A stretch of 64,000 nt of DNA from an uncultured Acetatifactor sp. (GCA_910586485.1 CAJUIA010000002.1:122076-186075), one strand, 5' to 3'; positions 24,198 through 34,430 are shown, numbered from the stretch's first letter. The notes: generated from the sequence alone by a model not told the origin. Numbers and translations: made by a program.

Positions 24198-26012
24198 TTG
24201 AAGCGAGAGGGTAAGGGATTTTATTCTTTTTTTGTATTTATTCTTTTTATGCTGTCCATTGTTCTGGTGTTCAACATTGTAAACCAGAAGATAGAGGAAG
24301 ATTATACCAAGGGAGAGCTTTACACGGATCTGGAAGCCGGAAATATTACCGGCGTTCGGATTCGTCTCAATGGAGAGACGCCTACTGGTGTGCTGGAAAT
24401 TGAATTAAAGAACGGAGAGAGCAAGACGCTGTATGTGACGGATGTGGTTGAGATGGAGCAGGTGGTCCGTTCTTACGGCTTTGATCCCATGGTCAGCGAT
24501 GTGCCAAGGCAGAGCTGGGTCCTGACGACTCTGGTGCCCATGCTGATTGTAATTGTGGTGGGAGTCTTCCTGTTTATGATGATTAATGCCCAGAACGCCG
24601 GGGCAAACGCCGGAAACGCAAAAATGATGAATTTCGGCAGAAGCCGGGCGAAGATGTTCAAGGGCGACAAGACCATATCCTTTGAGCAGGTGGCAGGACT
24701 GCGGGAGGAAAAAGAGGATTTGCAGGAGATCGTGGATTTCCTGAAGGAGCCGGGCAAGTATAATAAGGTGGGCGCCAGAATCCCTAAGGGTGTGCTGCTG
24801 GAGGGGCCTCCCGGAACGGGTAAAACGCTGCTTGCAAAGGCCGTGGCGGGGGAGGCTGGCGTGGCTTTTTTCAGTATCTCCGGTTCGGATTTTGTGGAAA
24901 TGTATGTGGGCGTAGGCGCGTCCAGGGTGCGGGATTTGTTTGAGGAAGCAAAAAAGAATGCCCCCTGTATTGTGTTTATAGATGAGATTGATGCCGTGGC
25001 AAGGCGCCGGGGCACCGGTATGGGCGGCGGCCATGACGAGCGGGAGCAGACCTTGAATCAGCTGTTGGTGGAGATGGACGGCTTTGGGATCAATGAGGGA
25101 ATTATTGTCATGGCGGCCACGAACAGGGTAGATATTCTGGATCCTGCCATTCTTCGTCCGGGGCGCTTTGACCGGAAGGTGGCGGTGTGTACCCCTGATG
25201 TGGGCGGCCGGGAGGAAATCTTAAAGGTTCATGCCCGGAATAAGCCTTTGGCCGAAGATGTGGACTTAAAGCAGATTGCTCAGACCACGGCAGGGTTTAC
25301 GGGGGCGGACCTGGAAAATCTTTTGAACGAGGCAGCCATCAACGCAGCAAAAGCCGGCAAGGCATATCTGTGTCAGGAGGATATTCGCAGGGCCTTTGTG
25401 AAGGTGGGGATCGGCGCCGAGAAAAAGAGCCGGATCATCTCCGACAAGGAGAAGAAGATCACGGCTTACCACGAGTCCGGCCATGCCATCCTGTTTCACA
25501 TACTGCCGGATGTGGGTCCGGTATATACGGTGTCCATTATTCCCACAGGCCAGGGGGCAGCAGGCTACACCATGCCCCTGCCGGAGAAGGATGAAATGTT
25601 CCTGACGAAGGGCCAGATGCTTCAGGATATTATGGTGTCTCTGGGAGGCCGGATTGCAGAGGAAATTATATTCAAGGATATTACCACAGGCGCCTCCAGC
25701 GATATTAAGAGAGCCACGAAGGTTGCAAGGAGAATGGTGACCCGCTTTGGCATGTCCGAAAATATCGGTGTGATTTGTTATGACGATGATGACGACGAGG
25801 TGTTTATCGGCCGGGATCTTGCTCATGCCAAGTCTCACAGTGAGGCGGTGGCCGGGGAGATCGACCGGGAGGTAAAGGCGATTATCAAGGAATGCTATTC
25901 CCGTGCAAGAGTGATCATCATGGAGCATGAGCAGGTGCTGCATAAGTGTGCGGAGCTTTTGCTGGAGAAGGAGAAGATCGGCAGGGAGGAGTTTGAAGCC
26001 TTGTTTGTATAA
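24198..26012 (+). CDS. ftsH: ATP-dependent zinc metalloprotease FtsH
   Basis: The protein has 604 residues. Two membrane segments (about 10-30 and 108-130) flank a short outer domain. The AAA+ domain has Walker A GPPGTGKT, Walker B IVFIDEIDA, the second-region-of-homology arginines in ILRPGRFDRK, and the pore motif FVEMYVGVGASRVR. The M41 protease domain has the zinc site HESGH and a distal Asp. It degrades membrane and regulatory proteins. The start codon is TTG, with AGGAGG upstream. The C-terminal tail is short, ending soon after the protease domain. Confidence 0.97.
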   Translation: MKREGKGFYSFFVFILFMLSIVLVFNIVNQKIEEDYTKGELYTDLEAGNITGVRIRLNGETPTGVLEIELKNGESKTLYVTDVVEMEQVVRSYGFDPMVSDVPRQSWVLTTLVPMLIVIVVGVFLFMMINAQNAGANAGNAKMMNFGRSRAKMFKGDKTISFEQVAGLREEKEDLQEIVDFLKEPGKYNKVGARIPKGVLLEGPPGTGKTLLAKAVAGEAGVAFFSISGSDFVEMYVGVGASRVRDLFEEAKKNAPCIVFIDEIDAVARRRGTGMGGGHDEREQTLNQLLVEMDGFGINEGIIVMAATNRVDILDPAILRPGRFDRKVAVCTPDVGGREEILKVHARNKPLAEDVDLKQIAQTTAGFTGADLENLLNEAAINAAKAGKAYLCQEDIRRAFVKVGIGAEKKSRIISDKEKKITAYHESGHAILFHILPDVGPVYTVSIIPTGQGAAGYTMPLPEKDEMFLTKGQMLQDIMVSLGGRIAEEIIFKDITTGASSDIKRATKVARRMVTRFGMSENIGVICYDDDDDEVFIGRDLAHAKSHSEAVAGEIDREVKAIIKECYSRARVIIMEHEQVLHKCAELLLEKEKIGREEFEALFV

Positions 26013-26159
26013 AATGTACAAAACAGAGCGAGTAAATTTGTGATATTTGTGAATTTTGAGAATAGCCAAAAGCGATATGAGATGCTATTATAATATGCGT
26101 AACCCCCCAATACATTGTATAGTTTTTACTATACCCCTTTATGAAACAATACCTTCTCT

Positions 26160-26200
26160 AAAAAGGACAGTCACCCCATGGCTGTCCTTTTTACTTTTTT
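26160..26200 (+). terminator. Intrinsic terminator after ftsH
   Basis: AAAAGGACAG (26161-26170) pairs with CTGTCCTTTT (26182-26191), followed by more T. It ends the tilS-hpt-ftsH unit about 150 bp after the ftsH stop. Confidence 0.85.
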
Positions 26201-26293
26201 CAAGGAAACTATTGAATTAAGACAGCATATTCAGTAAAATATATTTGTTGCAGTTACTTGTGGCATGATATAACAAAAGCAGGAGAGCAGATT

Positions 26294-28408
26294 GTGGAAG
26301 AAAAGCTGAATTTGGAAGAGATCAAACGTTTGGAAAACAACAAGAAATACATTGGGACAATGCGTCCGGTTTTTAACAGGAGGGCGCTTTTTTCGGATAC
26401 CACGGGCGATTACCTGATTCCGGAGGAACCGGCTGCAGGTCAGGAGATTACGATAAGGTTTCGTACCGCTAAGAATAACGTGGACCGGGTGGTGCTTCTT
26501 TGCGGGGATGAGAGTATCATCATGTCAAAGGCGGAAAGTGACAAGCACTTTGACTTTTACGCCTGCAGCTTTCAACTGGGAAGCGAAAAGATGACGTATC
26601 ATTTTGAAATACAGTCGGGAAGCCTGCGGGCGTACTATGATACCAGAGGCCTGGTGCATGATCAGAACAACTATTATGATTTTGCGGTGATTCCCGGCTT
26701 TAAGACGCCCCGGTGGGCCAAGGGAGCGGTTATGTACCAGATTTATGTGGACCGCTTCTATAACGGGGATCCTTCCAATGATGTTTTGACCAATGAGTAC
26801 AGCTATATTAATCAGCCGGTGCGCAAGGTGGAAGACTGGAATCGTTATCCTGCCAATATGGATGTGAGAGACTTTTACGGCGGTGATTTGCAGGGGGTAT
26901 TGGATAAGATGGATTATCTGCAGGACCTGGGAGTGGAGGTTTTGTATTTCAACCCCTTGTTTGTGTCCCCCTCCAATCACAAGTACGATATTCAGGATTA
27001 CGATTATATCGACCCCCATGTGGGCAGGATCGTGGATGACAAAGGGGAGCTGCTTCCCGAAGGACAAAGAGAAAATCGGTTTGCCTCCAGATACATCAAC
27101 CGGGTGACCAATCCGGCGAATCTGGAAGCCAGCAACGAGCTTTTTGCAAAAGTGGTGGAGGAAGCCCACAGGCGCGGCATCCGCGTGATTATGGACGGTG
27201 TGTTCAACCATTGCGGTTCCTTTAACAAGTGGCTGGACAGAGAACGTGTTTATGAAAATGTGGAAGGATATGAAAAAGGGGCATATGTCAGTGGAGACAG
27301 CCCTTACAGAAGCTATTTTGCTTTTGCAAATCAAAACGGCTGGCCTTATAACAAGTCCTATGACGGCTGGTGGGGGCATGAGACTCTGCCAAAGCTGAAT
27401 TATGAGGATTCAAAGCAGCTGATGGAGTATGTGCTGAGAATCGGGAAAAAGTGGGTATCGCCGCCCTTTAATGCGGATGGCTGGAGATTGGACGTGGCGG
27501 CGGATCTGGGGCGCAGCCAGGAGTTTAATCATTATTTCTGGCAGGAGTTTCGGAAGGCTGTGAAGGAGGCCAATCCGGACGCTGTCATTCTGGCGGAGCA
27601 TTACGGAAATGCAAAGGAATGGCTGCAGGGAGACGAGTGGGATACCGTCATGAACTATGACGCATTCATGGAGCCGGTGACCTGGTTTTTAACAGGTATG
27701 GAAAAACACAGTGACGATTTCAGGGAGGATTTGCTGGGGAATGCGGAAAGCTTCTGGGGCTCCATGCAGCATCACAGCGCCAGCTTTACCATGCCCAGCT
27801 GGCAGGTGGCAATGAACGAGCTTTCCAACCATGATCATTCCAGATTCCTGACCCGGACCAATCGTAAAGTGGGAAGGACTGACAGCGCAGGTCCCCAGGC
27901 GGCAGAGCAGGGAATTAATAAGGCGGTGTTTCGTGAGGCGGTTGTCATCCAGATGACATGGATGGGGGCTCCCACCATTTATTACGGAGACGAGGCGGGG
28001 GTATGCGGATTTACGGACCCGGACAGCAGGCGGACTTATCCCTGGGGCCATGAGGACCGGGAGCTGCTGCAGTTCCACAAGGACATCATCCGGCTTCGCA
28101 GGGAAAACTCGGAGCTGCGGAACGGGTCTATCAAATACGTAGACAGAGATTATAATTTTCTGGCATACGGGCGGTTTAACAAAAACGGTCAATGCCTGAT
28201 CCTTGTAAACAATAACAATCACCCCATTGAGAAACAGATTTTCGTCTGGGAACTGGGGACAGCCAAGCACGGGAAAATGCGGGCGCTGATCTGGACCGAT
28301 GAAAACGGATACAGCTCAGGACAGGAGTTCGAGGTAATTGGCGGGAAAATAGTGATTACCCTGCCTAAGACCTGTGCCGTGGTATTGAAGTTTATCTTAG
28401 AAGAGTAG
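26294..28408 (+). CDS. GH13 alpha-amylase family enzyme (neopullulanase-like)
   Basis: GTG start at 26294, with AGGAGA seven bases upstream; 704 residues. An N-terminal beta domain of about 140 residues, like CBM34 of neopullulanases and cyclomaltodextrinases, precedes the TIM barrel. Catalytic residues visible are the nucleophile Asp400 in WRLDVAADL, the acid Glu435 in LAEHYG, and the stabilising Asp514 in SNHDHSRF. IMDGVFNHCG is conserved region I. There is no signal peptide, so it should act in the cytosol on imported malto-oligosaccharides, cyclodextrins or pullulan fragments. It stands alone, with a terminator before it. Confidence 0.93.
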   Translation: MEEKLNLEEIKRLENNKKYIGTMRPVFNRRALFSDTTGDYLIPEEPAAGQEITIRFRTAKNNVDRVVLLCGDESIIMSKAESDKHFDFYACSFQLGSEKMTYHFEIQSGSLRAYYDTRGLVHDQNNYYDFAVIPGFKTPRWAKGAVMYQIYVDRFYNGDPSNDVLTNEYSYINQPVRKVEDWNRYPANMDVRDFYGGDLQGVLDKMDYLQDLGVEVLYFNPLFVSPSNHKYDIQDYDYIDPHVGRIVDDKGELLPEGQRENRFASRYINRVTNPANLEASNELFAKVVEEAHRRGIRVIMDGVFNHCGSFNKWLDRERVYENVEGYEKGAYVSGDSPYRSYFAFANQNGWPYNKSYDGWWGHETLPKLNYEDSKQLMEYVLRIGKKWVSPPFNADGWRLDVAADLGRSQEFNHYFWQEFRKAVKEANPDAVILAEHYGNAKEWLQGDEWDTVMNYDAFMEPVTWFLTGMEKHSDDFREDLLGNAESFWGSMQHHSASFTMPSWQVAMNELSNHDHSRFLTRTNRKVGRTDSAGPQAAEQGINKAVFREAVVIQMTWMGAPTIYYGDEAGVCGFTDPDSRRTYPWGHEDRELLQFHKDIIRLRRENSELRNGSIKYVDRDYNFLAYGRFNKNGQCLILVNNNNHPIEKQIFVWELGTAKHGKMRALIWTDENGYSSGQEFEVIGGKIVITLPKTCAVVLKFILEE

Positions 28409-28577
28409 TTTTTGCAAAAATGATGCAATGCGGGATTATACTGGCTTTATACGGAGGATTGTCTGTATGAAGCCGGTATATTATTTATTCCCGCGAGCAA
28501 TGAGCCAAGTCAGCATGGCTGACTTTGTGCCGTGCTTGCAGTGGGGTATTTGATTTGACAGCAGATATGGTGTGAGA

Positions 28578-29735
28578 ATGAGGCGGGTGAATCAGGTGAG
28601 GAAAGCAGGTAAAGCAATTTTACTGATAGTATGCGTTTGTATCTTAGGATTACAGCCTGCGGTGAAGGCGGAAGCCGTTCAGAGGCAGAAGAATTTGAGT
28701 TCGTCGGAATGGTCAGAGCAGGAAGAGGCGAATGAGGATGAGGCACGGCTGCAGCAGCTGATCAGGCTGTATGAGGAATATGAGGCCAGATTTTCCGCCA
28801 TAGAAAAGATTTCGGACATTGAGGAAAACGGATTTGCCGTGATCGAAAAGCAGAGCTTTCCCGTCATTCTGGAATCCTTTGGAGAGGAAGAGGTAACCTT
28901 TCTCTCCGTGATGGAGGAAGAATACAGCCGGATGGGCGTATTGATTGCAGACAGTGAGGGAGAAATTCTTTACAAGACAAACCAGCTGGAAACCAATAAC
29001 AGAAGGCTGGGGGAGCTGGAACAGCCCACGAAGGGCATTGCGGCGGTTTCCTTTCAGGATTTGAACCGGGACGGACTAACGGACATCATACTGATTACCG
29101 ACTGTGAAAGCGAGACAGGCGGATATTACAAGACAGGGGACGTATTATTTCAGCGCAAGGGGGGATTTTACCGGGACTGGCGGATCTCGGACAAGATTAA
29201 CAGATTCAGCATGAATAAAAGCGTGGATTTTATCGTGGCGTATGTAAGGGACGGTGTATCCGTGGAGGTGCTGTATACGGCCACAACCCTGGACGAGCTT
29301 TTGGACAGCGGCTTTCAGATTATGGAGGAGCAGTGTTATTGGCGGAGCTTTGAGAAGCAGGGCAGTCTGCGGGTGGTGCCCGGTGTAATTAAAATGGCAG
29401 AATACAATATTTTTATGATATACCTGGTAAATGCCCAGGGGTATATTGTTTTCAGCCTGCAGACGATGGATGAATATGATAATTTATATGCCTTAAAGGG
29501 CATGACCTGCAAGGATATAGACGGGGATGGAATGAAGGACATTCTGGTTCTTGCCAGATACAGCTATTCGGATGCGGAGGGCAATTTATTGATTAATACC
29601 GTATGCTCTGTATTTTATCAGAGAACGGATGGCTTTGTGGAAGCGACCAGCTTTCGGTGTACTCCGGAGGATACGGTGAGCGGGCTTGTGGAACAGATCC
29701 GCGGATACTGGGGATGGACGGTGGAAAATGATTAA
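28578..29735 (+). CDS. Exported FG-GAP/EF-hand-like protein preceding a two-component system
   Basis: About 385 residues: a signal sequence or anchor (about 10-30), an acidic coiled region, then a repeat-containing domain with two calcium-type loops, DLNRDGLTDIILI and DIDGDGMKDILVL, as in VCBS/FG-GAP repeats. It should lie outside the membrane. Its 3' end overlaps the response-regulator start by eight bases, so it is coupled to the two-component system and may be a ligand-binding accessory sensor (inference). The start could also be GTG at 28572. Confidence 0.75.
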   Translation: MRRVNQVRKAGKAILLIVCVCILGLQPAVKAEAVQRQKNLSSSEWSEQEEANEDEARLQQLIRLYEEYEARFSAIEKISDIEENGFAVIEKQSFPVILESFGEEEVTFLSVMEEEYSRMGVLIADSEGEILYKTNQLETNNRRLGELEQPTKGIAAVSFQDLNRDGLTDIILITDCESETGGYYKTGDVLFQRKGGFYRDWRISDKINRFSMNKSVDFIVAYVRDGVSVEVLYTATTLDELLDSGFQIMEEQCYWRSFEKQGSLRVVPGVIKMAEYNIFMIYLVNAQGYIVFSLQTMDEYDNLYALKGMTCKDIDGDGMKDILVLARYSYSDAEGNLLINTVCSVFYQRTDGFVEATSFRCTPEDTVSGLVEQIRGYWGWTVEND

Positions 29736-30381
29736 AATACTGATCGTGGATGATGAAAAACCTATCTGTGACTTGATTGACATAAATTTATCAGCAGCAG
29801 GATATGACTGCAAGTCCGTTCAGGACGGATTAGAGGCCATTGATTTGATCGAGTCGGAGGCCTTTGACCTGATTCTGCTGGATATTATGCTTCCGGGGGC
29901 AGACGGCTTTGATATTATGGAGTACATAAGACCGCTGAAGATTCCGGTTATCTTTATCACGGCCCGGCATGAGGTGAAGGACAGGGTAAAAGGCCTGAAG
30001 CTGGGAGCGGAGGACTATCTGGTAAAGCCCTTTGACGTGGTGGAGCTGGTAGCGCGGGTTGAGGTGGTGCTGCGCCGCTATAATAAAACGGAAACGGTGC
30101 TGACGGCAGGGAATGTGACGGTTGACGTAGAGGCCAGAAAGGTAACCAGAGCCGGAAGGCAGGTGGAGCTGACTAACAAGGAGTACGGCCTTTTGGTGCT
30201 GTTTATCCGGAATAAAAATATAGCGCTTTTTCGGGAGACCTTATATGAAAAGGTCTGGGGCGATGAGTATCTGGCGGACAGCCGGACGCTGGACCTCCAT
30301 GTGCAGCGGCTGCGCCGTAAGATGGGCTGGGAGGATAATCTGGTAGCAGTATACAAGGTGGGGTATCGTCTGGAAATATAA
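29728..30381 (+). CDS. OmpR/PhoB-family response regulator
   Basis: 217 residues from ATG 29728. The receiver domain has the acidic pocket VDDEKP, the phosphoacceptor Asp52 in LLLDIMLPG, the switch Thr in FITARH and Lys in YLVKPFD. The C-terminal winged-helix domain shows LTNKEYGLLVLF and DSRTLDLHVQRLRRKM. It is a DNA-binding transcription factor paired with the kinase encoded 31 bp downstream. The gene overlaps the exported-protein gene. Confidence 0.95.
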   Translation: MIKILIVDDEKPICDLIDINLSAAGYDCKSVQDGLEAIDLIESEAFDLILLDIMLPGADGFDIMEYIRPLKIPVIFITARHEVKDRVKGLKLGAEDYLVKPFDVVELVARVEVVLRRYNKTETVLTAGNVTVDVEARKVTRAGRQVELTNKEYGLLVLFIRNKNIALFRETLYEKVWGDEYLADSRTLDLHVQRLRRKMGWEDNLVAVYKVGYRLEI

Positions 30382-30412
30382 ATGGTCAGGCGGATTTCCC
30401 GGAAGGATATGT

Positions 30413-31924
30413 ATGAGATTTTTATATAAGATTTTACTGTGGACCATTATTATTATGGCGGCGGCTTTTGGAGTGAGCGGATATTTCTTTGTCAATTTTG
30501 TGTTTCAGACAGCCCTGGAGCGAGAAGTGGATCAGGCTCTGGACGGCAGTAATATCCTCCGCTTTGCCTTTGAGACGGCGGCCCTGAACGCGCCAACCAA
30601 ATACGGTGTACTGCAGGATGTTGCCATAGAACAGATCGGCGCCAAGCTGGAGGTGGGCGGGCAGGGCTCCGGGCGGCTGCTGCGTCTTTCCGACGAAGAC
30701 AAAAAGGCCCTGTATGTCAGCGAAGGATTTACGGAGGACACGACCCTTCTGCAGACGATTACGGAGAACTCCAGAAGCTTTCAGGTGACTTCCGCGGGCG
30801 GGCGTTATTATATACAAACAGGGATCATGGTGAGCGTTTTAAACCGGTATCTGTATCTGGAAACCATGGAGGACGTGACAGAGGTGTTTGAAGAGCGTGC
30901 CATGGGTTTTAAGCTCTATCGGCAGGTTACGGTAGTTATGCTGGGGGTCAGCGCGGTGGTGATGTTTATGATCGGTACTTTCCTGACGCGGCCCATTCGT
31001 ATTCTTGCCAGAGCCACCAGAAAAATGGCTGCAGGAGATTATGGCTATCGTGCCAGGCAGGTCAGTAATGACGAGCTGGGACGGCTGACACAGGATTTTA
31101 ACAGCATGGCAAATGTGCTGGAGGGGACCATTGGCGAGCTGCAGGGTGAGATACAGGCCAGGGAAGATTTTATTGCCGCTTTTGCGCATGAACTGAAAAC
31201 ACCGCTGACGGCTATCATAGGTTATGCGGATCTGCTTCGCTCCAGAGAGCTGGACGACGAAAAGCATTTTCTGTCCTCCAATTATATCTACACGGAGGGG
31301 AAGCGCCTGGAAAACATGTCCTTCCGCCTGTTAGATATTATTGTTACCAAACGGGAGCAGATCGAACCTCAGCCTGTTTCCGCGGAAACCTTTTTCCGCC
31401 ATTTGGAGGATATGTTTGCAGGTAACAGGGAGCAAAGGCTGCAGGTGTCCTTTGAGGTGGGCACGGTCTATGCCGAGGTGAATCTGATCAAGTCCGTGCT
31501 TTCCAATCTGGTGGATAATGCCTGTAAGGCTTCTTCGTCGGGAGGCGTGGTGGAGGTGTCCGGACGGATTGTGGAGGGAGGCTATGAATTCCGGGTCCAG
31601 GATTACGGCGTGGGGATTCCGGAGGAAGAGCTGCAGCGGGTGACAGAGGCTTTTTACATGGTGGATAAATCCAGATCCCGCAGCAGAAACGGGGCCGGGC
31701 TGGGGCTGGCGCTTTGCGTAGAGATTTTAAGACTTCATGAGAGCGAGCTGTGGATAGACAGTGTGGTGGATGAAGGGACCTGCATGAGCTTTGTGCTGCC
31801 GGATAAGCCCGATCAGCCGGAGAAGCAGGAAGGCTGTGAAAGGCATGAGGAAGCAGAGGGGCCTAAGCCGGAAGGACCGGAGAAGCCCGGAAGATCAAAG
31901 AAGGAGGCAGCAAATGAGGTTTAG
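30413..31924 (+). CDS. Membrane sensor histidine kinase
   Basis: 503 residues. A first membrane segment (about 5-30), an outer sensor region of about 130 residues and a second segment (about 168-190) precede a HAMP linker. The HisKA box is FAHELKTPLTAIIGYADLL (phospho-His near residue 259). The ATPase part shows LSNLVDNACKAS, DYGVGIPEE and GAGLGLALC. A Pro/Glu/Lys-rich tail follows the catalytic domain. It should phosphorylate the regulator encoded just upstream. The 3' end overlaps the next gene by 11 bases. Confidence 0.94.
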   Translation: MRFLYKILLWTIIIMAAAFGVSGYFFVNFVFQTALEREVDQALDGSNILRFAFETAALNAPTKYGVLQDVAIEQIGAKLEVGGQGSGRLLRLSDEDKKALYVSEGFTEDTTLLQTITENSRSFQVTSAGGRYYIQTGIMVSVLNRYLYLETMEDVTEVFEERAMGFKLYRQVTVVMLGVSAVVMFMIGTFLTRPIRILARATRKMAAGDYGYRARQVSNDELGRLTQDFNSMANVLEGTIGELQGEIQAREDFIAAFAHELKTPLTAIIGYADLLRSRELDDEKHFLSSNYIYTEGKRLENMSFRLLDIIVTKREQIEPQPVSAETFFRHLEDMFAGNREQRLQVSFEVGTVYAEVNLIKSVLSNLVDNACKASSSGGVVEVSGRIVEGGYEFRVQDYGVGIPEEELQRVTEAFYMVDKSRSRSRNGAGLGLALCVEILRLHESELWIDSVVDEGTCMSFVLPDKPDQPEKQEGCERHEEAEGPKPEGPEKPGRSKKEAANEV

Positions 31925-32747
31925 AAGGTTAAGTCTGCTGCTTTTGCCTCTTGCGGCCATTATTGCCGGGCTGGCGGTCTGGGGGCCGGAGGCGCTTGCG
32001 GAATACAGGGACAAGGATATACTAAATCAGATCAAGGCGCAGGACGCTGAGACAGGGACGGAGGGCTACCGCTATTCCTTAAGCGGCAGCGAGAAGCTGT
32101 ATATCCTGTCAAAATGTCTGAATAATCAAATACTGCCTGAAAGCAAGCAAAATGCTATAGCGAGGGAAGACGGCCTGGATCTTGACTATCAGGAGCTGAC
32201 GGGCACCTATGCGCTGGTGGTAAATCGTAAGGACTCTTCCGGCCAGGAGGTGACGGAGGCGCGGGGAATCGAGCTGTGTGACAGGGCTTTGGCGGAGCTG
32301 AAGGAGCTGGGAATCATCCCTGAGTCTGTAAGGGCCGTAAATGAAAGGGCATATACGGCGGTGAGATACTCTGCCATTGATGTGCCGGAGCCGAAAAATA
32401 ATGTGCTGGTGTGGAAGATTTCCCTGGATACGGGGCTGCAGACAGCAAACAGAGACAACCGGCTGCTTGACGCCTATGTGGATGCCGACACGGGAAAAGT
32501 TTATGAGTTTTATGTGCGGATTGAGGCATCATCCTGGGATGAGGTAGATCCGGACGGGATCATCGGCGCCTGGGCGGAATATATGGGTTTGGAAGCGCCC
32601 CAGGAATATGAAGGCACAAATCCTTTGTCCGAAACCACACCATATTTTAAGAAATATGTCTTTGCGGGAATGGAGGAAGGAACTACGATTGTAACGGTGG
32701 GATTTTATGAGGGCATCCAGGAGCTTTTCCTGAAAATATCCCGGTAA
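31914..32747 (+). CDS. Exported protein of unknown function, coupled to the kinase
   Basis: The start at 31914 is fixed by AAGGAGG (31901-31907). The product has 277 residues with an N-terminal signal or anchor (SLLLLPLAAIIAGLAVWG) and an alpha/beta outer domain. The part around VLVWKISLDTGL, followed by AYVDADTGKVYEFYV, resembles PepSY-like folds (inference only). It is the last gene of the exported protein-regulator-kinase-exported protein unit and overlaps the kinase gene, so it probably belongs to the same signalling pathway. Confidence 0.7.
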   Translation: MRFRRLSLLLLPLAAIIAGLAVWGPEALAEYRDKDILNQIKAQDAETGTEGYRYSLSGSEKLYILSKCLNNQILPESKQNAIAREDGLDLDYQELTGTYALVVNRKDSSGQEVTEARGIELCDRALAELKELGIIPESVRAVNERAYTAVRYSAIDVPEPKNNVLVWKISLDTGLQTANRDNRLLDAYVDADTGKVYEFYVRIEASSWDEVDPDGIIGAWAEYMGLEAPQEYEGTNPLSETTPYFKKYVFAGMEEGTTIVTVGFYEGIQELFLKISR

Positions 32748-32912
32748 AAGCGGCTTAGAAAGGGTATGATGCAACTTTTATGGAAAAAATATGAAAATTT
32801 TATGCCAATAATATGAATATTTGACGTTGTTCCCTTGTATGCTTTATATAATAGCTGCAAGGGAATTTTTATTCCCGCGGGCAGTTCACTTTTTGGAAAA
32901 GAGGTTGAGGCC

Positions 32913-34430
32913 ATGTATGGACAGGCAAGAGGAAAAGGGTATGAAGTGAGGCTGGTGAGAGTAAGTCCCTGGGACGACAGGACTGTCCGCGGCAAAAAGA
33001 GCAGTAACAGAGGATACGGCAGAATCGCCGCGATCCTGATGAGTATAACCCTGACACTGTCCATCGGCATAAGTGTGCTGTATTTTGGTCTTTTGCCGGC
33101 AGTGGAGAAGGCGGCACCGGCATCCGGAGGGCAGGACATGCAGGGAGCATCCATGGATACAGGAGCATCCGCGGATACAGGAGCGTCTGCAGGTACAGGA
33201 GCGTCTGCGGGTACAGGAGCATCCATGGGCTCCGGAAACCCAGAGGGAAACGGATCCTCCGAAGCATCAGCGGCAGAAACGGAGCTTCAAACACCCCTGA
33301 TCGTTCTGGATCCCGGCCACGGGGGCGAAGATGAGGGCTGTATGCGGGGCGATATTCTGGAAAAGGAGCTTAATCTGGAAATTGCCTTAAGGGCGGCGGC
33401 CAGACTTCGCGATCTGGGCTTTGAGGTCAGGCTCACACGGGAAGACAACGACACTGAACTGACATTGGAGGAACGGGTGGCAGCTGCGGAAAATGCAGGA
33501 GCTGACATATATGTCAGTATTCATCAAAATGCCTGCGAAGAAAAGGAAAGCGCTGTTAAGGGAATCGAAACCTGGTATTGCGGAGGGACGGAGGACAGCA
33601 GGCGATTGGCTAAGCTGGTGCATGGAGAGGTCTTGAAAAAAACAGGCGCAAAGGAAAGAAATCTGTGCGAGACTGGGGAGCTGTATGTGATTCGAGAAAC
33701 CTCCATGCCCTCCTGTCTGATTGAAACAGGTTTTTTATCCAACAGGGAGGAACAAAAGCTGTTGAGTGATCCTGCGTATCAGGATAAAATTGCTGCGGGA
33801 ATCGCAGAGGGTGTAAATTATTATTTTCACCCTAAGACCATGTACCTTACCTTTGACGACGGGCCTTCGGAAGAAAATACCGCGGCGGTGCTGGACATTT
33901 TAAAGAAGCATAACATTAAGGCTACGTTCTTTGTGGTAGGAGAAAATGTGCGTAAGCATCCGGAGGTAGCCCGCAGGATTGTGGAGGAAGGCCATACCAT
34001 CGGCATTCACTGCAACCGGCATGAGTATGATGTGATCTACGAAAGCGTGGAAAGCTACCTGGCGGACTTTGAAGCGGCTTATGAGGCGGTTTATGAGATT
34101 ACAGGAGCAGAGGTGAAGCTGTTCCGCTTTCCCGGCGGCAGCATCAACGCTTATAATGCGGAGGTTTATGAGGAAATCATAGAAGAAATGACAAATCGGG
34201 GCTTTATTTATTTCGACTGGAATGCCTGTCTGGAGGATGCGGGCGCTAAGACCACCCCGGAGCAGCTGATCAAAAATGCCAGGCAAAGCACTCTGGGGCG
34301 GAAAAAGATAGTTATGCTGGCGCATGACATTATCTATCATACCACTCTCTGCCTGGATGAGCTGATCGACAGCTTTCCGGAATACAAATTTGAGCCGCTG
34401 ACGGAGGACGTAAAGCCTATACAGTTTTGA
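32913..34430 (+). CDS. N-acetylmuramoyl-L-alanine amidase fused to polysaccharide deacetylase
   Basis: About 505 residues from ATG 32913 (GAGG upstream). One membrane anchor (about 35-60) is followed by a Gly-Ala-Ser linker with repeated TGASAGTGAS units. An Amidase_3 domain (about 127-310) has zinc ligands in LDPGHGG, the Glu in LEKELNLEIA, SIHQNA and the catalytic Glu of CLIETGFLSN. A NodB deacetylase domain (about 312-505) has TFDDGP, the zinc motif HCNRH and RFPGG. The fusion would cut the peptide stem and remove acetyl groups from the same wall glycan. This fits wall remodelling or spore cortex work, for example muramic-lactam formation (inference). Confidence 0.9.
   Translation: MYGQARGKGYEVRLVRVSPWDDRTVRGKKSSNRGYGRIAAILMSITLTLSIGISVLYFGLLPAVEKAAPASGGQDMQGASMDTGASADTGASAGTGASAGTGASMGSGNPEGNGSSEASAAETELQTPLIVLDPGHGGEDEGCMRGDILEKELNLEIALRAAARLRDLGFEVRLTREDNDTELTLEERVAAAENAGADIYVSIHQNACEEKESAVKGIETWYCGGTEDSRRLAKLVHGEVLKKTGAKERNLCETGELYVIRETSMPSCLIETGFLSNREEQKLLSDPAYQDKIAAGIAEGVNYYFHPKTMYLTFDDGPSEENTAAVLDILKKHNIKATFFVVGENVRKHPEVARRIVEEGHTIGIHCNRHEYDVIYESVESYLADFEAAYEAVYEITGAEVKLFRFPGGSINAYNAEVYEEIIEEMTNRGFIYFDWNACLEDAGAKTTPEQLIKNARQSTLGRKKIVMLAHDIIYHTTLCLDELIDSFPEYKFEPLTEDVKPIQF

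Noticed and set aside
28467..28553. Possible 28-residue ORF with GGAGG upstream
   Set aside because: The product has no recognisable features, and a hairpin (28507-28525) lies inside it; the RBS could be chance.
33150..33240. Short direct repeats that could look like a CRISPR or VNTR array
   Set aside because: They encode the Gly-Ala-Ser linker of the amidase-deacetylase in frame; no spacers and no cas genes.
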